Below the pieces are notes generated by a model. The model was given only the letters and a program-made list of their open reading frames with translations. It was not told the DNA's origin and did no database searches. A stretch of DNA of 56,139 nucleotides from Clostridiales bacterium (GTDB lineage Bacteria; Bacillota; Clostridia; Lachnospirales; Lachnospiraceae): the NCBI GenBank assembly GCA_020859995.1, contig JAJBVE010000048.1, positions 2,868-59,006 of the forward strand. Reading direction: 5' to 3'. A program made the translations under genes and the position numbers. Positions 1 through 9,379 of the stretch are shown here, one piece after another; the first letter of the stretch is position 1; the number at the start of each line of letters is the position of its first letter.

Positions 1-90
1 GCGGCAGAAACAGAGGACGCGGGAGCAGATACCACAGGGACGGATGCCGCGGAAACAGAAGATGCGGGAGCGGATGCCGAAGAAGCGGAT
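1..90. repeat. 2 x 45-bp in-frame tandem repeat
   Basis: Bases 1-45 and 46-90 are imperfect copies that encode AAETEDAGAD followed by five variable residues. It is one of many short tandem duplications in this window. Confidence 0.75.
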
Positions 91-270
91 GACGCAGGAG
101 CCTGCTCAACAGGATCAAAGAACACAGAAGCGGAAAGTGAAACCGTGCTATGCGTTTATGGCGGCGGCTATGGGCATGGGAATGGCATGAGCCAGTGCGG
201 GGCGGCGCTGATGGCTGCACGGGGAGCTTCCTGCGAGGAAATTCTGGAGTATTATTTTATAAGCGAATAG
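1..270 (+). CDS. SpoIID/LytB-domain protein, C-terminal fragment
   Basis: The reading frame is open from the window edge to a TAG stop, so only the last 89 residues are visible. An acidic, Ala/Glu/Asp-rich linker (residues 1-50) is followed by GGGYGHGNGMSQCGA, the hallmark end of the SpoIID/LytB domain, where the His/Gln/Cys-containing loop belongs to the peptidoglycan lytic transglycosylase fold. SpoIID degrades peptidoglycan during engulfment of the forespore. LytB-type relatives act elsewhere on the wall, so the sporulation role is inferred. The linker contains a 15-residue tandem repeat beginning AAETEDAGAD. Such a linker inserted inside the catalytic domain is odd for SpoIID. The missing N terminus prevents a firm subfamily call. 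Confidence 0.8.
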   Translation, partial: AAETEDAGADTTGTDAAETEDAGADAEEADDAGACSTGSKNTEAESETVLCVYGGGYGHGNGMSQCGAALMAARGASCEEILEYYFISE

Positions 271-306
271 AGGAACATTTGTCCGGGGAAATAGGAGGAT
301 CAGACC

Positions 307-1221
307 ATGGAAAAAGTCCATGATACGATCAGATTTGCGAAAAATGTGATAAAAAAAGTGAATCGGGACCAGGTGCGCGCGCATTCGGCAGAAGCGGCGT
401 TTTTTCTCATGATGTGTTTTTTTCCGCTGCTGATGCTGCTGATTACTATGCTGAAATATACTTCGATCATGCCGGCGGAAATCATTAATATGGCGGAGGA
501 AATCATTCCGTTTGAGGTGAGAGAACTGCTTGAGCCGGTTCTGGATTCTATTTATAATCAGACAGTTGCTCTGGTTTCCGGTACGGTGATTGCTGCTGTA
601 TGGACAGTTGGAAAAGGTGTGCTGGGAATGGCGGACGGATTAAATACCATCTACCGGATTGAGGAAACCAGGAATTATTTTGTGACAAGATTCCGCGCTG
701 CTGTATATATGGTCGCACTGGTGATCGCGATCGGAGTCAGCGCGGTGATTATGGTAATGGGATATGGCTTTAGCGGCTTCATTTCCGAAAAGATTACTTT
801 GTTGAGTTTCCTCCCGGATTTCAGTACGATTATCCCGGCTTTGATTGCGATGGTGGTGCTGACAGTACTATTTGTGTTTATGTACAGTTATCTGCCTAAC
901 CACAGGATGAAGATGTCCGGCCAGCTGCCGGGAGCGATTTTCGCGTCGGTCGCATGGAGCATTTTTTCCTTTATTTTTTCGCTTTACCTGGATTATTCCG
1001 CGAATATGTCGGTCCTTTACGGCAGCCTGACTACGCTGGTTGCGATTATGCTGTGGCTTTATGCCTGCATGTATCTCTGGTTTATCGGCGCGGAGATCAA
1101 TCATTATCTGGCCGCGCCGGAGCTGTTTTCGCCGGACGCGCCTGCGCCATGGGAGAGAAGTGCCGCGAATGACGGAAACGGACAGGACGGATGCTCTGCG
1201 GTGAAAAAAAGAAAAATGTGA
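307..1221 (+). CDS. YihY/BrkB-family inner membrane protein
   Basis: This 304-residue polytopic membrane protein starts 6 bases after an AGGAGGATC ribosome site. It has the YihY/BrkB layout: a cytosolic N-terminal helix (residues 1-25), then about six hydrophobic segments (roughly 30-50, 90-115, 140-165, 180-205, 215-240 and 245-275). Conserved signatures seen are AAFFLMMCFFPLLMLL near the N terminus and YGSLTTLVAIMLWLYACMYLWFIGAEINH near the C terminus. Members were once called ribonuclease BN, which is now considered wrong. Their transport or permeability role is not settled. The last 30 residues are polar and not conserved. The gene follows the SpoIID-like gene by 36 bp, probably in the same transcript. 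Confidence 0.9.
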   Translation: MEKVHDTIRFAKNVIKKVNRDQVRAHSAEAAFFLMMCFFPLLMLLITMLKYTSIMPAEIINMAEEIIPFEVRELLEPVLDSIYNQTVALVSGTVIAAVWTVGKGVLGMADGLNTIYRIEETRNYFVTRFRAAVYMVALVIAIGVSAVIMVMGYGFSGFISEKITLLSFLPDFSTIIPALIAMVVLTVLFVFMYSYLPNHRMKMSGQLPGAIFASVAWSIFSFIFSLYLDYSANMSVLYGSLTTLVAIMLWLYACMYLWFIGAEINHYLAAPELFSPDAPAPWERSAANDGNGQDGCSAVKKRKM

Positions 1222-1353
1222 ATGAAAAAGTGCCGCGAATGCCCAAGTTGACAGAAGAAGGCTGCTACGCGGCAAAAGAAAAAACGAATTACGCATGAAG
1301 AGGTACCGCGCGGTTTGCGCGAGATAGGATGCAGAGGGAGTAACGGAAGCAGG

Positions 1354-2094
1354 ATGAGACTATATATCATCAGACATGGTCAGACGGAGTGGAATTCTAC
1401 GTATCGTCTGCAGGGAAGGACCAATACGCGGCTCAATGAAAATGGGTTGCGGCTGGCTGTGGAGACAGGGAAGGGGCTTGCTGCTATATCTTTTGATCTG
1501 GCGTATTCCAGCCCGCTCTCGAGAGCAAAGGAGACAGCCAGGCTGGTGCTGGACCAGCAAAAAGACAGGAACGCGCAAAATGACAGGAGCGTGCCAAATG
1601 ACAGGAGCGCGCCCAACGGCAAGAACGCGCAGGAAAGTGCGTTGCGGGGCAGCGTTCCCATTATAGAGGACGAGAGACTGCTGGAGATCAGCTTTGGCGT
1701 GATGGAAGGCCAAAAAGTGCGGGATGACAATGGCGTCCTGGTGGTGGACAATTTCGTCCGCTTTTTTAACGATCCGGAGCGGTATCTTCCTCCGGATGAG
1801 GGGGAGAGCTTTCAAAGCCTGCTGGTTAGAACCGGGGATTTTTTAGAAGAATTGAAGCGGAAAGATCGACTCATTGACGGAGAGGCGGAAACGGATGGAG
1901 AGGGCAGACCTGTGAATATTCTTATTTCCACCCACGGCGCGGCTTCCCGCGCGCTGCTGGCAAATATCACTCACTGTCCGCTGCGGGATTTCTGGTGCGG
2001 CGGCGTGCCGAAAAATTGCGCTGTCACAATCGTCGATCTGGAAAACGGAGATTGGAAAATCAAAGAGCAGGACGTTCTTTTTGCGTCTGTTTGA
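1354..2094 (+). CDS. histidine phosphatase family protein (phosphoglycerate mutase-like)
   Basis: The 246-residue protein starts at the ATG of [22 protein letters not shown] ribosome site lies about 15 bases upstream, and an upstream in-frame ATG at 1315 lacks one. The RHG motif (His at residue 8) carries the catalytic histidine that is phosphorylated. [11 protein letters not shown] is the usual second arginine motif, and [11 protein letters not shown] holds the second catalytic histidine. The family covers phosphoglycerate mutases and small-molecule phosphatases such as CobC, and the substrate cannot be read from sequence. Residues about 70-94 are an inserted hydrophilic stretch made of four 6-residue repeats ([24 protein letters not shown]) in a place where relatives usually have a short loop. 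Confidence 0.88.
   Translation: MRLYIIRHGQTEWNSTYRLQGRTNTRLNENGLRLAVETGKGLAAISFDLAYSSPLSRAKETARLVLDQQKDRNAQNDRSVPNDRSAPNGKNAQESALRGSVPIIEDERLLEISFGVMEGQKVRDDNGVLVVDNFVRFFNDPERYLPPDEGESFQSLLVRTGDFLEELKRKDRLIDGEAETDGEGRPVNILISTHGAASRALLANITHCPLRDFWCGGVPKNCAVTIVDLENGDWKIKEQDVLFASV
1564..1635. repeat. 4 x 18-bp in-frame tandem repeat
   Basis: Four consecutive 18-bp units (1564, 1582, 1600, 1618) each start G(A/G)CA(G/A)GA and encode six residues. They lie inside the histidine phosphatase gene and add an unconserved loop without breaking the frame. Confidence 0.85.
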
Positions 2095-2144
2095 TGGGAC
2101 GCTTCAGATTATATTATGATAGAAGAAGCAAAGGAAGCGAATGT

Positions 2145-3230
2145 ATGAAGACATCTGATTTTAAGTTTGATTTGCCGCAGGAGCTGATCGCGCAGGATCC
2201 GCTTGAGGATCGCGCGTCTTCCCGGCTTCTTGTGCTGGATAAAGACACCGGTGCTATCTGGCACCGCCATTTTTACCAGATTACGGAATATCTGCGCCCG
2301 GGCGACTGCCTGGTGCTCAATAATACAAAGGTGATACCCGCGCGGTTGTATGGACACCGGGTACTGCCGGAGACTTCATGCGAAAAAAATGCGGATGAGC
2401 AGCCGCAGGGAGCTCTGATTGAGGTCCTTCTGCTTCGGCGCAGAGCGGACAATGTCTGGGAAACGCTTGTCCGTCCCGGCAAAAAGGCCAGACCGGGGAC
2501 CAAAATTATATTTGGCGATGGGATGCTCGTCGGAGAAGTTATTGATATTGTGGAAGAAGGGAACCGTCTGATCCGTTTTACATACGAAGGTATTTTTGAG
2601 GAGATTCTGGATCAGCTGGGGCAGATGCCGCTGCCGCCTTACATTACCCATGAACTCAAGGATAAGAATCGCTATCAGACGGTTTACGCGAAACACGATG
2701 GTTCGGCGGCCGCACCGACAGCAGGACTGCATTTTACGCCGGAGCTGCTGGAGAAAGTCTGCGATATGGGAGTGCGGATTGCGGAGGTTACCCTCCATGT
2801 GGGGCTGGGGACTTTTCGCCCGGTGAAGGTCGAGGACGTGACGCAGCACCACATGCATTCGGAATTTTATATGGTTGATGAGGAAGCTGCGCGTATCATA
2901 AGCGAGACGAAAAAAAACGGAGGCCGCGTCATCTGTGTCGGTACCACGAGCTGCCGTACGATTGAGTCTGTAGCAGGGCGGTTTGATGGAGAAATTCGCC
3001 CTTGCAGCGGATGGACAGACATTTTTATTTATCCGGGATACCAATTCCGACTGCTGGATGGATTGATTACAAACTTTCATCTTCCGGAATCCACGCTGCT
3101 GATGCTGGTATCCGCGCTTGCCGGAAGAGAACACGTCCTGAATGCGTATCAGGTGGCGGTCAGGGAGCGTTATAGATTCTTTTCGTTTGGTGATGCGATG
3201 CTAATCACAACGGTGATGCCGAAAAATTAA
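2145..3230 (+). CDS. queA: S-adenosylmethionine:tRNA ribosyltransferase-isomerase QueA
   Basis: QueA transfers and isomerises the ribosyl moiety of SAM onto 7-aminomethyl-7-deazaguanine at the tRNA wobble position, giving epoxyqueuosine. The 361-residue protein begins [17 protein letters not shown], the canonical family start. The ATG at 2145 is chosen over the ORF start at 1995 for that reason. Other family signatures are [39 protein letters not shown] and [17 protein letters not shown]. Length is slightly above the usual 340-350 residues. The gene overlaps nothing and follows the phosphatase by 50 bp. tgt, its usual partner, is not in the window. The last 12 codons plus stop are duplicated downstream (see the repeat at 3192-3335). 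Confidence 0.97.
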   Translation: MKTSDFKFDLPQELIAQDPLEDRASSRLLVLDKDTGAIWHRHFYQITEYLRPGDCLVLNNTKVIPARLYGHRVLPETSCEKNADEQPQGALIEVLLLRRRADNVWETLVRPGKKARPGTKIIFGDGMLVGEVIDIVEEGNRLIRFTYEGIFEEILDQLGQMPLPPYITHELKDKNRYQTVYAKHDGSAAAPTAGLHFTPELLEKVCDMGVRIAEVTLHVGLGTFRPVKVEDVTQHHMHSEFYMVDEEAARIISETKKNGGRVICVGTTSCRTIESVAGRFDGEIRPCSGWTDIFIYPGYQFRLLDGLITNFHLPESTLLMLVSALAGREHVLNAYQVAVRERYRFFSFGDAMLITTVMPKN

Positions 3231-3335
3231 CGAGCGAAAATCACCGTTATCGTCAGATTTGAAGATGCGATGTTTATAACAACCGTGACGTCAAAGGAAT
3301 AACGAACAGAAATCACTGTTAGCGTTAGAGTTGAA
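3192..3335. repeat. 2 x 72-bp imperfect duplication of the queA 3' end
   Basis: Copy 1 (3192-3263) spans the last QueA codons, reading [12 protein letters not shown] then TAA, plus 33 bp of flank. Copy 2 (3264-3335) lies in the intergenic region and still reads DAMFITTVTSKE then TAA at the same place. The second copy is therefore a diverged duplicate of the gene end with its stop codon. Confidence 0.85.
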
Positions 3336-3358
3336 AATACAATATACAACATTATTAA
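3331..3358 (+). promoter_or_regulatory. possible larB promoter
   Basis: TTGAAA (3331-3336), 16 bp, TATTAA (3353-3358), about 160 bp before larB. The match to sigma-A consensus is moderate. The 290-bp queA-larB gap otherwise holds the queA 3' duplicate and AT-rich sequence. Confidence 0.35.
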
Positions 3359-3521
3359 TGCAAAATCAGATAATTTCAATGCGGGACATGAACTGAAAAA
3401 GAATATACTGTAGACTGATCAAGCGGGAAATATTTGTTTAATGAGGATTAGTATTAGGGATTTGTCTGATGAAAATCAGGAATAGCCGATTTGTTGTGCG
3501 GACAATTGATGGGAGAGAAGT

Positions 3522-4376
3522 ATGGAGCAGCAGGACATTTACGAATTGCTGAAGCAGGTGCGTGCCGGGAGCAGGACGCCTGAGCAGGTGATGGAAGATA
3601 TTCGTATGCAGCCGGATATGCTGGTGGGGAATTATGCGGATATCGATCTGCATCGGAATATCCGGCAGGGGATGCCGGAAGTGATTTATGGAGAAGGGAA
3701 GACAGCGGAGCAGATTGCGGGGATTATCCGCGCGATGACAGAGCGCGGCGTGAAAAATATTATGGCGACGCGTCTTTCGCAGGAGAAGGCTGAAGCGGTG
3801 CGTCGCCTGCTGTGTCTGCAGCCGGAAAGTAAAGGGCAGGAAGAGGCTGGGAGCGGTCATGTAAATCAGCAGAATAATCGTGATGTCAGTGAAAGTCGGG
3901 AGTCTGTTTCGTTCGAGTATGATGCCACTTCCCGCATCGGTCTGGCGAATCCTTCCAGGACTGAGAAAATAGGCAAGGTGGTTGTCGTAGCTGCCGGGAC
4001 GAGCGATCTTCCGGTCGCGGAGGAGGCCGCGATTACGGCGGAACTGTATGGGGGCCGGGTGGAACGGGTGTATGATGTCGGCGTGGCCGGGCTGCACCGG
4101 CTGCTGCATCGTCTGCCTGAGATCGAAGACGCAAAGGTGATTATCGCAGTGGCCGGTATGGAAGGGGCTCTGGTAAGTGTGATCGGGGGCCTGGTTGCCT
4201 GTCCGGTCATCGGAGTGCCGACCAGCGTAGGATACGGCGCGAATTTTGGCGGTCTGGCGGCACTGTTATCCATGCTGAATTCCTGCGCAAGCGGCGTCAG
4301 CGTAGTCAATATTGACAATGGCTTTGGCGCCGGAGTGCTGGCGGCGCGGATCAACCGTCAGTCGTGCGGCGGCTGA
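3522..4376 (+). CDS. larB: LarB, nickel-pincer cofactor carboxylase/hydrolase
   Basis: LarB carboxylates and hydrolyses nicotinic acid adenine dinucleotide, the first step in making the nickel-pincer nucleotide cofactor of lactate racemase. The 284-residue protein has the characteristic N-terminal region (GNYADIDLHRNIRQGMPEVIYGEGKT) and a C-terminal PurE-like AIR-carboxylase domain from about residue 145 (VVAAGTSDLPVAEEAA, IAVAGMEGALVSVIGGL, PTSVGYGANFGGLAALLSMLNSCASG). A clear GGGAGAG ribosome site precedes the ATG. larC, larE and a racemase are absent nearby, so this copy is separated from the rest of the pathway. The insertion at about residues 105-125 is hydrophilic and not conserved. Confidence 0.93.
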   Translation: MEQQDIYELLKQVRAGSRTPEQVMEDIRMQPDMLVGNYADIDLHRNIRQGMPEVIYGEGKTAEQIAGIIRAMTERGVKNIMATRLSQEKAEAVRRLLCLQPESKGQEEAGSGHVNQQNNRDVSESRESVSFEYDATSRIGLANPSRTEKIGKVVVVAAGTSDLPVAEEAAITAELYGGRVERVYDVGVAGLHRLLHRLPEIEDAKVIIAVAGMEGALVSVIGGLVACPVIGVPTSVGYGANFGGLAALLSMLNSCASGVSVVNIDNGFGAGVLAARINRQSCGG

Positions 4377-4504
4377 TCCGGAGGCGGATTCTATTTGTTT
4401 GCCGCTGCGATGGCAGGCTGACTTGCTGCATGCGGTTTGCCGGTATTGATATATAGCGCTAAAGGGCACGAAAACATAAATATGGGTTTAATGGGGGCGC
4501 ACCG

Positions 4505-5650
4505 ATGAAATTTTTCCATTTATCGGATCTGCACATCGGCCTGAAGCTGATGAACCGGGATCTTAAGGAGGATCAGGAATACATTTTACGGCAGATTACG
4601 CATCTGGCGGCCAGGGAGCGGCCGGACGCGGTCGTGATTGCCGGGGATATTTACGATAAGGCAGTGCCGTCAGCTGAGGCAGTCGAGGTGTTTGACCGGT
4701 TTATCAGTGATCTGAAGGAAGCAGTACCGGACGCGGTGATCATGATGATCAGCGGCAACCATGATAGCGCTTCCCGTGTCAATTGTTTTCGCAGCGTGCT
4801 TTCCAGGCAGAAGCTTTATATGGTAGGGCAGCCGCCGAGGACCAAAGAGGAGTACCTGGAGAAGGTGGTCTGCACGGACGAGTATGGAAAGGTGAATTTT
4901 TACCTGCTTCCCTTCGTGAAGCCGTCCATGATCAAAGAGGTGGTCGGGACCAGAGAGGACGGGCTCCTTTTTTCTTATAATGAGTCTGTGCACAGGCTGA
5001 TTGAGAGAGAAAAGATTAATCCGGACGAGCGCAACGTCCTGGTGAGTCATCAGTTTTATCTGCCCAAAGGTTTATCCGCAGAACAGGTGGAACGCATGGA
5101 TTCCGAGATTGTAACGGTGGGAAATATCGATGAGGTATCCGCTGACATTCTGGAACGGTTTGATTATGCTGCTTTGGGACACATTCATAAGCCGATGAAG
5201 GTGGGAGAAGAGCGCTTCCGCTATTGCGGTACGCCGCTGGCCTGTTCGGTAAGCGAGGCAGGACAGGACAAAGGAGTCCTGATGGTGGAACTGGTTCCTG
5301 GCGAGCCGGCGGCGATTACGGTTCTTCCCCTGACGCCGCTTCGGCAGATCCGGGTCATCAAAGGGACACTTGAAGAGGTGCTGAAGCAATCCTGCGGGGA
5401 CTATGTGACGGTCATCCTGACCGATCCGACTGACCTGGAAGTGTTTGATATGCAGGAGCGGCTGCGCCTGGCATTTCCGTTTTTGCTGGAAATTCGCAGA
5501 GAGCATGCGCGGACTGCTGATTATGGCGCGGAGAGCACAGTGGAAGAGGACATGGATCCGTTTGAGCTGTGCTGCGCTTTTCTGAAGGATACGGATGAGG
5601 AGGAGCGGAAGCTTTTGCTGGAAGTCATCCGGGCAGCGCAGGAAGCCTGA
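4505..5650 (+). CDS. sbcD: exonuclease SbcCD subunit D
   Basis: SbcD is the Mre11-type nuclease of the SbcCD complex, which cleaves hairpins and protein-blocked DNA ends. The 381-residue protein has all metallophosphoesterase motifs: DLHIG (residues 8-12), GDIYD (47-51), SGNHD (near 87) and GHIHKP (near 225), followed by the SbcD C-terminal capping domain. sbcC lies 203 bp downstream and the two surely work together. The start is preceded only by a weak G-rich stretch. The coding frame ends with TGA immediately followed by TAG, after which the same frame stays open for another 65 codons up to the sbcC start. Confidence 0.96.
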   Translation: MKFFHLSDLHIGLKLMNRDLKEDQEYILRQITHLAARERPDAVVIAGDIYDKAVPSAEAVEVFDRFISDLKEAVPDAVIMMISGNHDSASRVNCFRSVLSRQKLYMVGQPPRTKEEYLEKVVCTDEYGKVNFYLLPFVKPSMIKEVVGTREDGLLFSYNESVHRLIEREKINPDERNVLVSHQFYLPKGLSAEQVERMDSEIVTVGNIDEVSADILERFDYAALGHIHKPMKVGEERFRYCGTPLACSVSEAGQDKGVLMVELVPGEPAAITVLPLTPLRQIRVIKGTLEEVLKQSCGDYVTVILTDPTDLEVFDMQERLRLAFPFLLEIRREHARTADYGAESTVEEDMDPFELCCAFLKDTDEEERKLLLEVIRAAQEA

Positions 5651-5659
5651 TAGCGAGAT

Positions 5660-5791
5660 CAATTGCCGGATGAATCATGTGAAATGAAGAACAATTGTCC
5701 AGACGATCAGGTGAAAAGAAAACCGATTGTCCGGACGATCTGGGTGAAAGGAAAACCATTTGTTCAGATAATCTGCGCGAAAAGAAAACCG
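5660..5791. repeat. 4 x 33-bp tandem repeat in the sbcD-sbcC spacer
   Basis: Units at 5660, 5693, 5726 and 5759 share the pattern ATTGTCC-GACGATC-GTGAAA-GAAAACC. The unit length of 33 bp is a multiple of three. In the sbcD frame, the repeats encode an 11-residue repeat (DDQVKRKPIVR, TIWVKGKPFVQ, IICAKRKPIAA) within an open frame 5663-5857 that ends in an ATGA overlap with sbcC. No ribosome site or usual start codon is seen (TTG at 5663), so I do not call it a gene. Confidence 0.8.
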
Positions 5792-5853
5792 ATTGCCGCA
5801 AGCGGTGTTCTGCCAGGTGATATGTCTGCGGAAAGAGAAAACGAGGAAACAAT

Positions 5854-8800
5854 ATGAGACCGATTAAGCTTATCATGCGGGCATTTGGGTCGTATGGAAA
5901 CCTGACGACGATCCGTTTTGACGGCCTGAATCAGAACTTATTTTTGATTACAGGTGATACCGGAGCCGGCAAAACGACGATTTTTGACGCGATTGTGTTT
6001 GCCCTGTATGGCGAAACCGGGTCCCAGACAAATAAAAAAGAAGGAGTTGTCCTGCAAAGTCAGTTTACCGCTTATGATCAGGAGCCATTTGTCGAGCTGA
6101 CCTTTCAGGAGAAACATCTGGAATATACGGTTCGGCGTGTGCCGCGGCATCTGCGGCTGCTGACACGGGGCGCGCAGAAAGGCTCTGGCACACGGGAAGT
6201 CGGCGGCAGTGTCTCTCTTCTGATGCCGGATGGGACGGAGTACCCCGCAAAGGAGACAGATCACAGGCTGGAAGAGATCATCGGCCTGACCAAGGGACAG
6301 TTTATGCAGGTTGCCATGATTGCCCAGGGCGAATTTATGGAGCTGCTGCGGGCCAGATCTGATGAGAAAAAAGTGATTTTCCGGAAGCTGTTCCAGACGG
6401 ATCTGTACCAGAAAATTGAGGACGAGCTGGGGCGCCGCAGGAAAGAGAAGGAGCAGGAAATTGCCGCAATCCGTGCGGAGAGCCGGACGGAAAGCAGTCA
6501 TGTCATCATCCCGGAGGACTATCCGGATGCTGCCGGCATTCGCTCTTGGAAGGAGCAGATGGCCCGCGGCGAGATGACGGCTTTGGATCCGTTTCTGGAA
6601 GCACTTGACGGGCTGTGCGCGTGGCTGAAGGACGGACGGAGCAAAGCAGAGCAGGTGTATCAAGAGGCAAAAACGCTGGAAAACGCCAGGCGTTCCGCGT
6701 TTACAGAAGCGCATGAGCTGGAGCAGCTTTACACGCAGAAAAAGGCAGCGGAACGGGAGCTTGCTGAATGTGACGGGCAGGAAGAGGAAATGGCAAAAAG
6801 ACAGGCGCTGATTACCTGGCTGAGGTCGTCCTTTGAGATTCGGGGAGAATACCAGCGGTATCTGGACGCGAAAAATGCATTAGAGATTTCTCAAAAAGAG
6901 CTCAGCCGCCTGCGTGCGTCTTTCCCTGCGATGGAAGAAGCCTGGAAGATGGCAGAGCTGGAGGAAGAAAAACAGCAGCGTATTTTGGAACGGCAGCAAT
7001 CAGAAACGGCGCATGCGGAGGAACGGGTGAAACAGGCCCTTTTGGTGCTGGAGGAGCTTACTCGGGCCATCCGTCAGGCAGAAGCCGAAGAAAAGATCTG
7101 GAAGGCCGCGCAAAAAGAGGCGGACAGCTGCCGGATGAAGTACGAGGAGCTGGAGACCCAGGAAAAGCTTTGGCGGCAGCAGGAGCGTGAGCTTGCGGAT
7201 ACGCCGGAAAAGCTTGCCCTCTGGAAGAACCGCTATGAGACCTGTATCCGTCTGAGCGGAAGGGTGCAGGAAATCTTAAAACAGCAGACACTGACAGAAA
7301 AACAAGAGCGGGAGAGTAAGCGCACCATGCAGGAGTATCTGCGCGCGGAGAAAGCCTATCTGGACTGGAGAAACCTGTACGAGGGAAAAAGGCAGATTTT
7401 CCTGCAGGAGCAGGCCGGTATCCTGGCGGAAAGCCTCAAAGAGCAGCAGCCATGCCCGGTCTGCGGTTCCTTGGAGCATCCGCATCCGGCTCTGCGCGGA
7501 GAATCTGCCGAAAAGATCACCCGGGAAACTCTGGAAGAGCTTCAGGGGCAGGTGGACGAACGGTCTGAGGAGCAGAAAAAGCGGTCCGCCCAGTCGCATG
7601 CTGCGGCGGAGCTGTTAAAGGAAAAGCAGGAAACCTTAAGTCAGGAGCTTGCAAAGCTTGCTCGGGAGATGGAGGAAGCGGAGCAGCTGTGGCTGTCCGG
7701 GGAGAAGATATCTTTTGAAGAAGTGTCCCCGACAGAGATAATGACTTACGCAGGAGAATTATCTTTCGGGAAGAGAACAGAACGTTCGGAACGCATTACT
7801 GTGGACATAGCGGCTGCAGGAAAACAGATTGCATTGAGACAGGCTGCTCTGGAGAAGGAAAAAAAGTGTCTCGACCAGAATCTGGAATTTTTGAAAAAGC
7901 TCCGTCAGAATCTGGATGGACTGGAGGAAAAAAAGCAGACTCTGCATGAGCGGTCCGAGGCGGCGAAAAACGCGGAATCAGAAGCCAGAGCCAGGCAGAT
8001 CAAGGCTGCTCAGACGCAGAAGAATCTGGAGTCTTCATTGATTTATCCTACAAAACAGGAGGCGGAGCGTGTCCGCAGGGAGGCGCAGGAAGCGCTGAAA
8101 AAGCAGGAGACCCTCAGCCGGGAGGCGTCTGGGGCTGCCGTATCTGCGAGAAAAGCGAAAGACCAGACTGCCGCACTGATTCAGAAATATCAGCAGGAGC
8201 TGCCCGGATGGGAGGGGCAGCGCGCTGCCAGATGGAATGCTTATCAGGACCGTATGACGCAGAAAAATCTTACGGAAGAACAGTGGATGGAGATCGTGAA
8301 GACGCATTCACCGGAGGAGGAAAAAAAGCTGCGTGAAGAAGTTGAACGGCATGCGCAGAGGAAAACAGCCGCCAGAAGCAGGATCGAGGCTGCCTCTGAG
8401 AACATCGGCGGCAGGCAGGAGCCGGATTTGAATACTTTGCAGGAAGAATTGCGTCAGGCAGAAGCAGCTGCGTTAAAAGCGCAGGACCGATTTACCCTGC
8501 TCCGGGAGGACGGCAGGGTGAATGAGCAGACCCGGAAAACTTTGAGCGCAGGTTATGAAAGACGCAGGCGGATTCTGGAAGAATATACCCGCCTGGACGG
8601 CCTTTATCGGCTGGTGTCTGGCAATGTAAAGGATGGCCGGATGGATCTGGAGACGTTTGTGCAGCGCTATTATATGAAGCGCATCCTCCACGCAGCCAAC
8701 CGGCGGTTTCTGGAAATGTCCGGAGGTCAGTTTGAACTGCGTCTCGTGGAAGCTGAAAAAGCAGGAAAAGGAAAAAACCGCGGACTCGACCTGATGGTGT

Positions 8801-9132
8801 ATTCAACTGTGACCGGGAAGGAACGGGAGGTTCGCACTTTATCCGGCGGTGAGTCTTTTATGGCAGCGCTGTCACTGGCATTGGGAATGGCAGACCAGAT
8901 TCAGATGAGCACAGCAGCCGTCCAGTTAGATATGATGTTTATCGATGAAGGATTTGGCTCGCTCGACGATCATTCCCGGAATCAGGCCGTCCGAGTCCTT
9001 AGGGAAATGGCAGGCAGCGACAGGCTGACCGGCATCATCTCTCATGTGAGTGAACTGAAACAGGAAATTGACGATCAGCTGATTGTCACCCGGGACGAAA
9101 CCGGCAGCCATGTCAGGTGGCAGCTCAGTTAA
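5854..9132 (+). CDS. sbcC: exonuclease SbcCD subunit C (SMC/Rad50-like ATPase)
   Basis: SbcC is the Rad50-like ATPase that clamps DNA and drives SbcD cleavage. The 1092-residue protein has Walker A GDTGAGKTTIFDA near residue 35, a Q-loop region (GQFMQVAMIAQGEF), two long coiled-coil arms rich in Glu, Gln, Lys and Ala, the zinc hook CPVCG near residue 535, the ABC signature LSGGESFMAALSLALGMAD near residue 1000, and Walker B DMMFIDEGFGSLDD near 1030. The length is typical. The ATG overlaps the end of the spacer frame (ATGA). The coiled coils contain no frameshift. Confidence 0.96.
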   Translation: MRPIKLIMRAFGSYGNLTTIRFDGLNQNLFLITGDTGAGKTTIFDAIVFALYGETGSQTNKKEGVVLQSQFTAYDQEPFVELTFQEKHLEYTVRRVPRHLRLLTRGAQKGSGTREVGGSVSLLMPDGTEYPAKETDHRLEEIIGLTKGQFMQVAMIAQGEFMELLRARSDEKKVIFRKLFQTDLYQKIEDELGRRRKEKEQEIAAIRAESRTESSHVIIPEDYPDAAGIRSWKEQMARGEMTALDPFLEALDGLCAWLKDGRSKAEQVYQEAKTLENARRSAFTEAHELEQLYTQKKAAERELAECDGQEEEMAKRQALITWLRSSFEIRGEYQRYLDAKNALEISQKELSRLRASFPAMEEAWKMAELEEEKQQRILERQQSETAHAEERVKQALLVLEELTRAIRQAEAEEKIWKAAQKEADSCRMKYEELETQEKLWRQQERELADTPEKLALWKNRYETCIRLSGRVQEILKQQTLTEKQERESKRTMQEYLRAEKAYLDWRNLYEGKRQIFLQEQAGILAESLKEQQPCPVCGSLEHPHPALRGESAEKITRETLEELQGQVDERSEEQKKRSAQSHAAAELLKEKQETLSQELAKLAREMEEAEQLWLSGEKISFEEVSPTEIMTYAGELSFGKRTERSERITVDIAAAGKQIALRQAALEKEKKCLDQNLEFLKKLRQNLDGLEEKKQTLHERSEAAKNAESEARARQIKAAQTQKNLESSLIYPTKQEAERVRREAQEALKKQETLSREASGAAVSARKAKDQTAALIQKYQQELPGWEGQRAARWNAYQDRMTQKNLTEEQWMEIVKTHSPEEEKKLREEVERHAQRKTAARSRIEAASENIGGRQEPDLNTLQEELRQAEAAALKAQDRFTLLREDGRVNEQTRKTLSAGYERRRRILEEYTRLDGLYRLVSGNVKDGRMDLETFVQRYYMKRILHAANRRFLEMSGGQFELRLVEAEKAGKGKNRGLDLMVYSTVTGKEREVRTLSGGESFMAALSLALGMADQIQMSTAAVQLDMMFIDEGFGSLDDHSRNQAVRVLREMAGSDRLTGIISHVSELKQEIDDQLIVTRDETGSHVRWQLS

Positions 9133-9149
9133 AAATGTAATTTGTGTTG

Positions 9150-9177
9150 TGCCGCGCAGGGGGGTGAAAGCGCGGCA
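9150..9177 (+). terminator. hairpin after sbcC
   Basis: TGCCGCGC and GCGCGGCA form an 8-bp perfect stem 18 bp past the sbcC stop. The following run (TTCAAAATTCT) is a poor U tract, so termination is uncertain. Confidence 0.45.
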
Positions 9178-9200
9178 TTCAAAATTCTCAGGGTACTCCT

Positions 9201-9239
9201 GCGTATAAAAACTGTGCATAAAAACCGTGCATAAAAAGG
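9201..9239. repeat. 3 x 13-bp tandem repeat
   Basis: Units 9201-9213, 9214-9226 and 9227-9239 share G(C/T)G(T/C)ATAAAAA. They lie in the gap between sbcC and the next gene. Confidence 0.7.
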
Positions 9240-9379
9240 ATTCCTCCCCGCATATATTTGGTAATGGAAACGCCCCTTCGCTTATGCTCGGCGGATACTC
9301 CGCCGCCGTTAGAAAAAACATTTTGCGTTCGGGCGGCCTTGTAGAAGGTGTGTTACTAATACAGGCGGGAGGATTTTTT

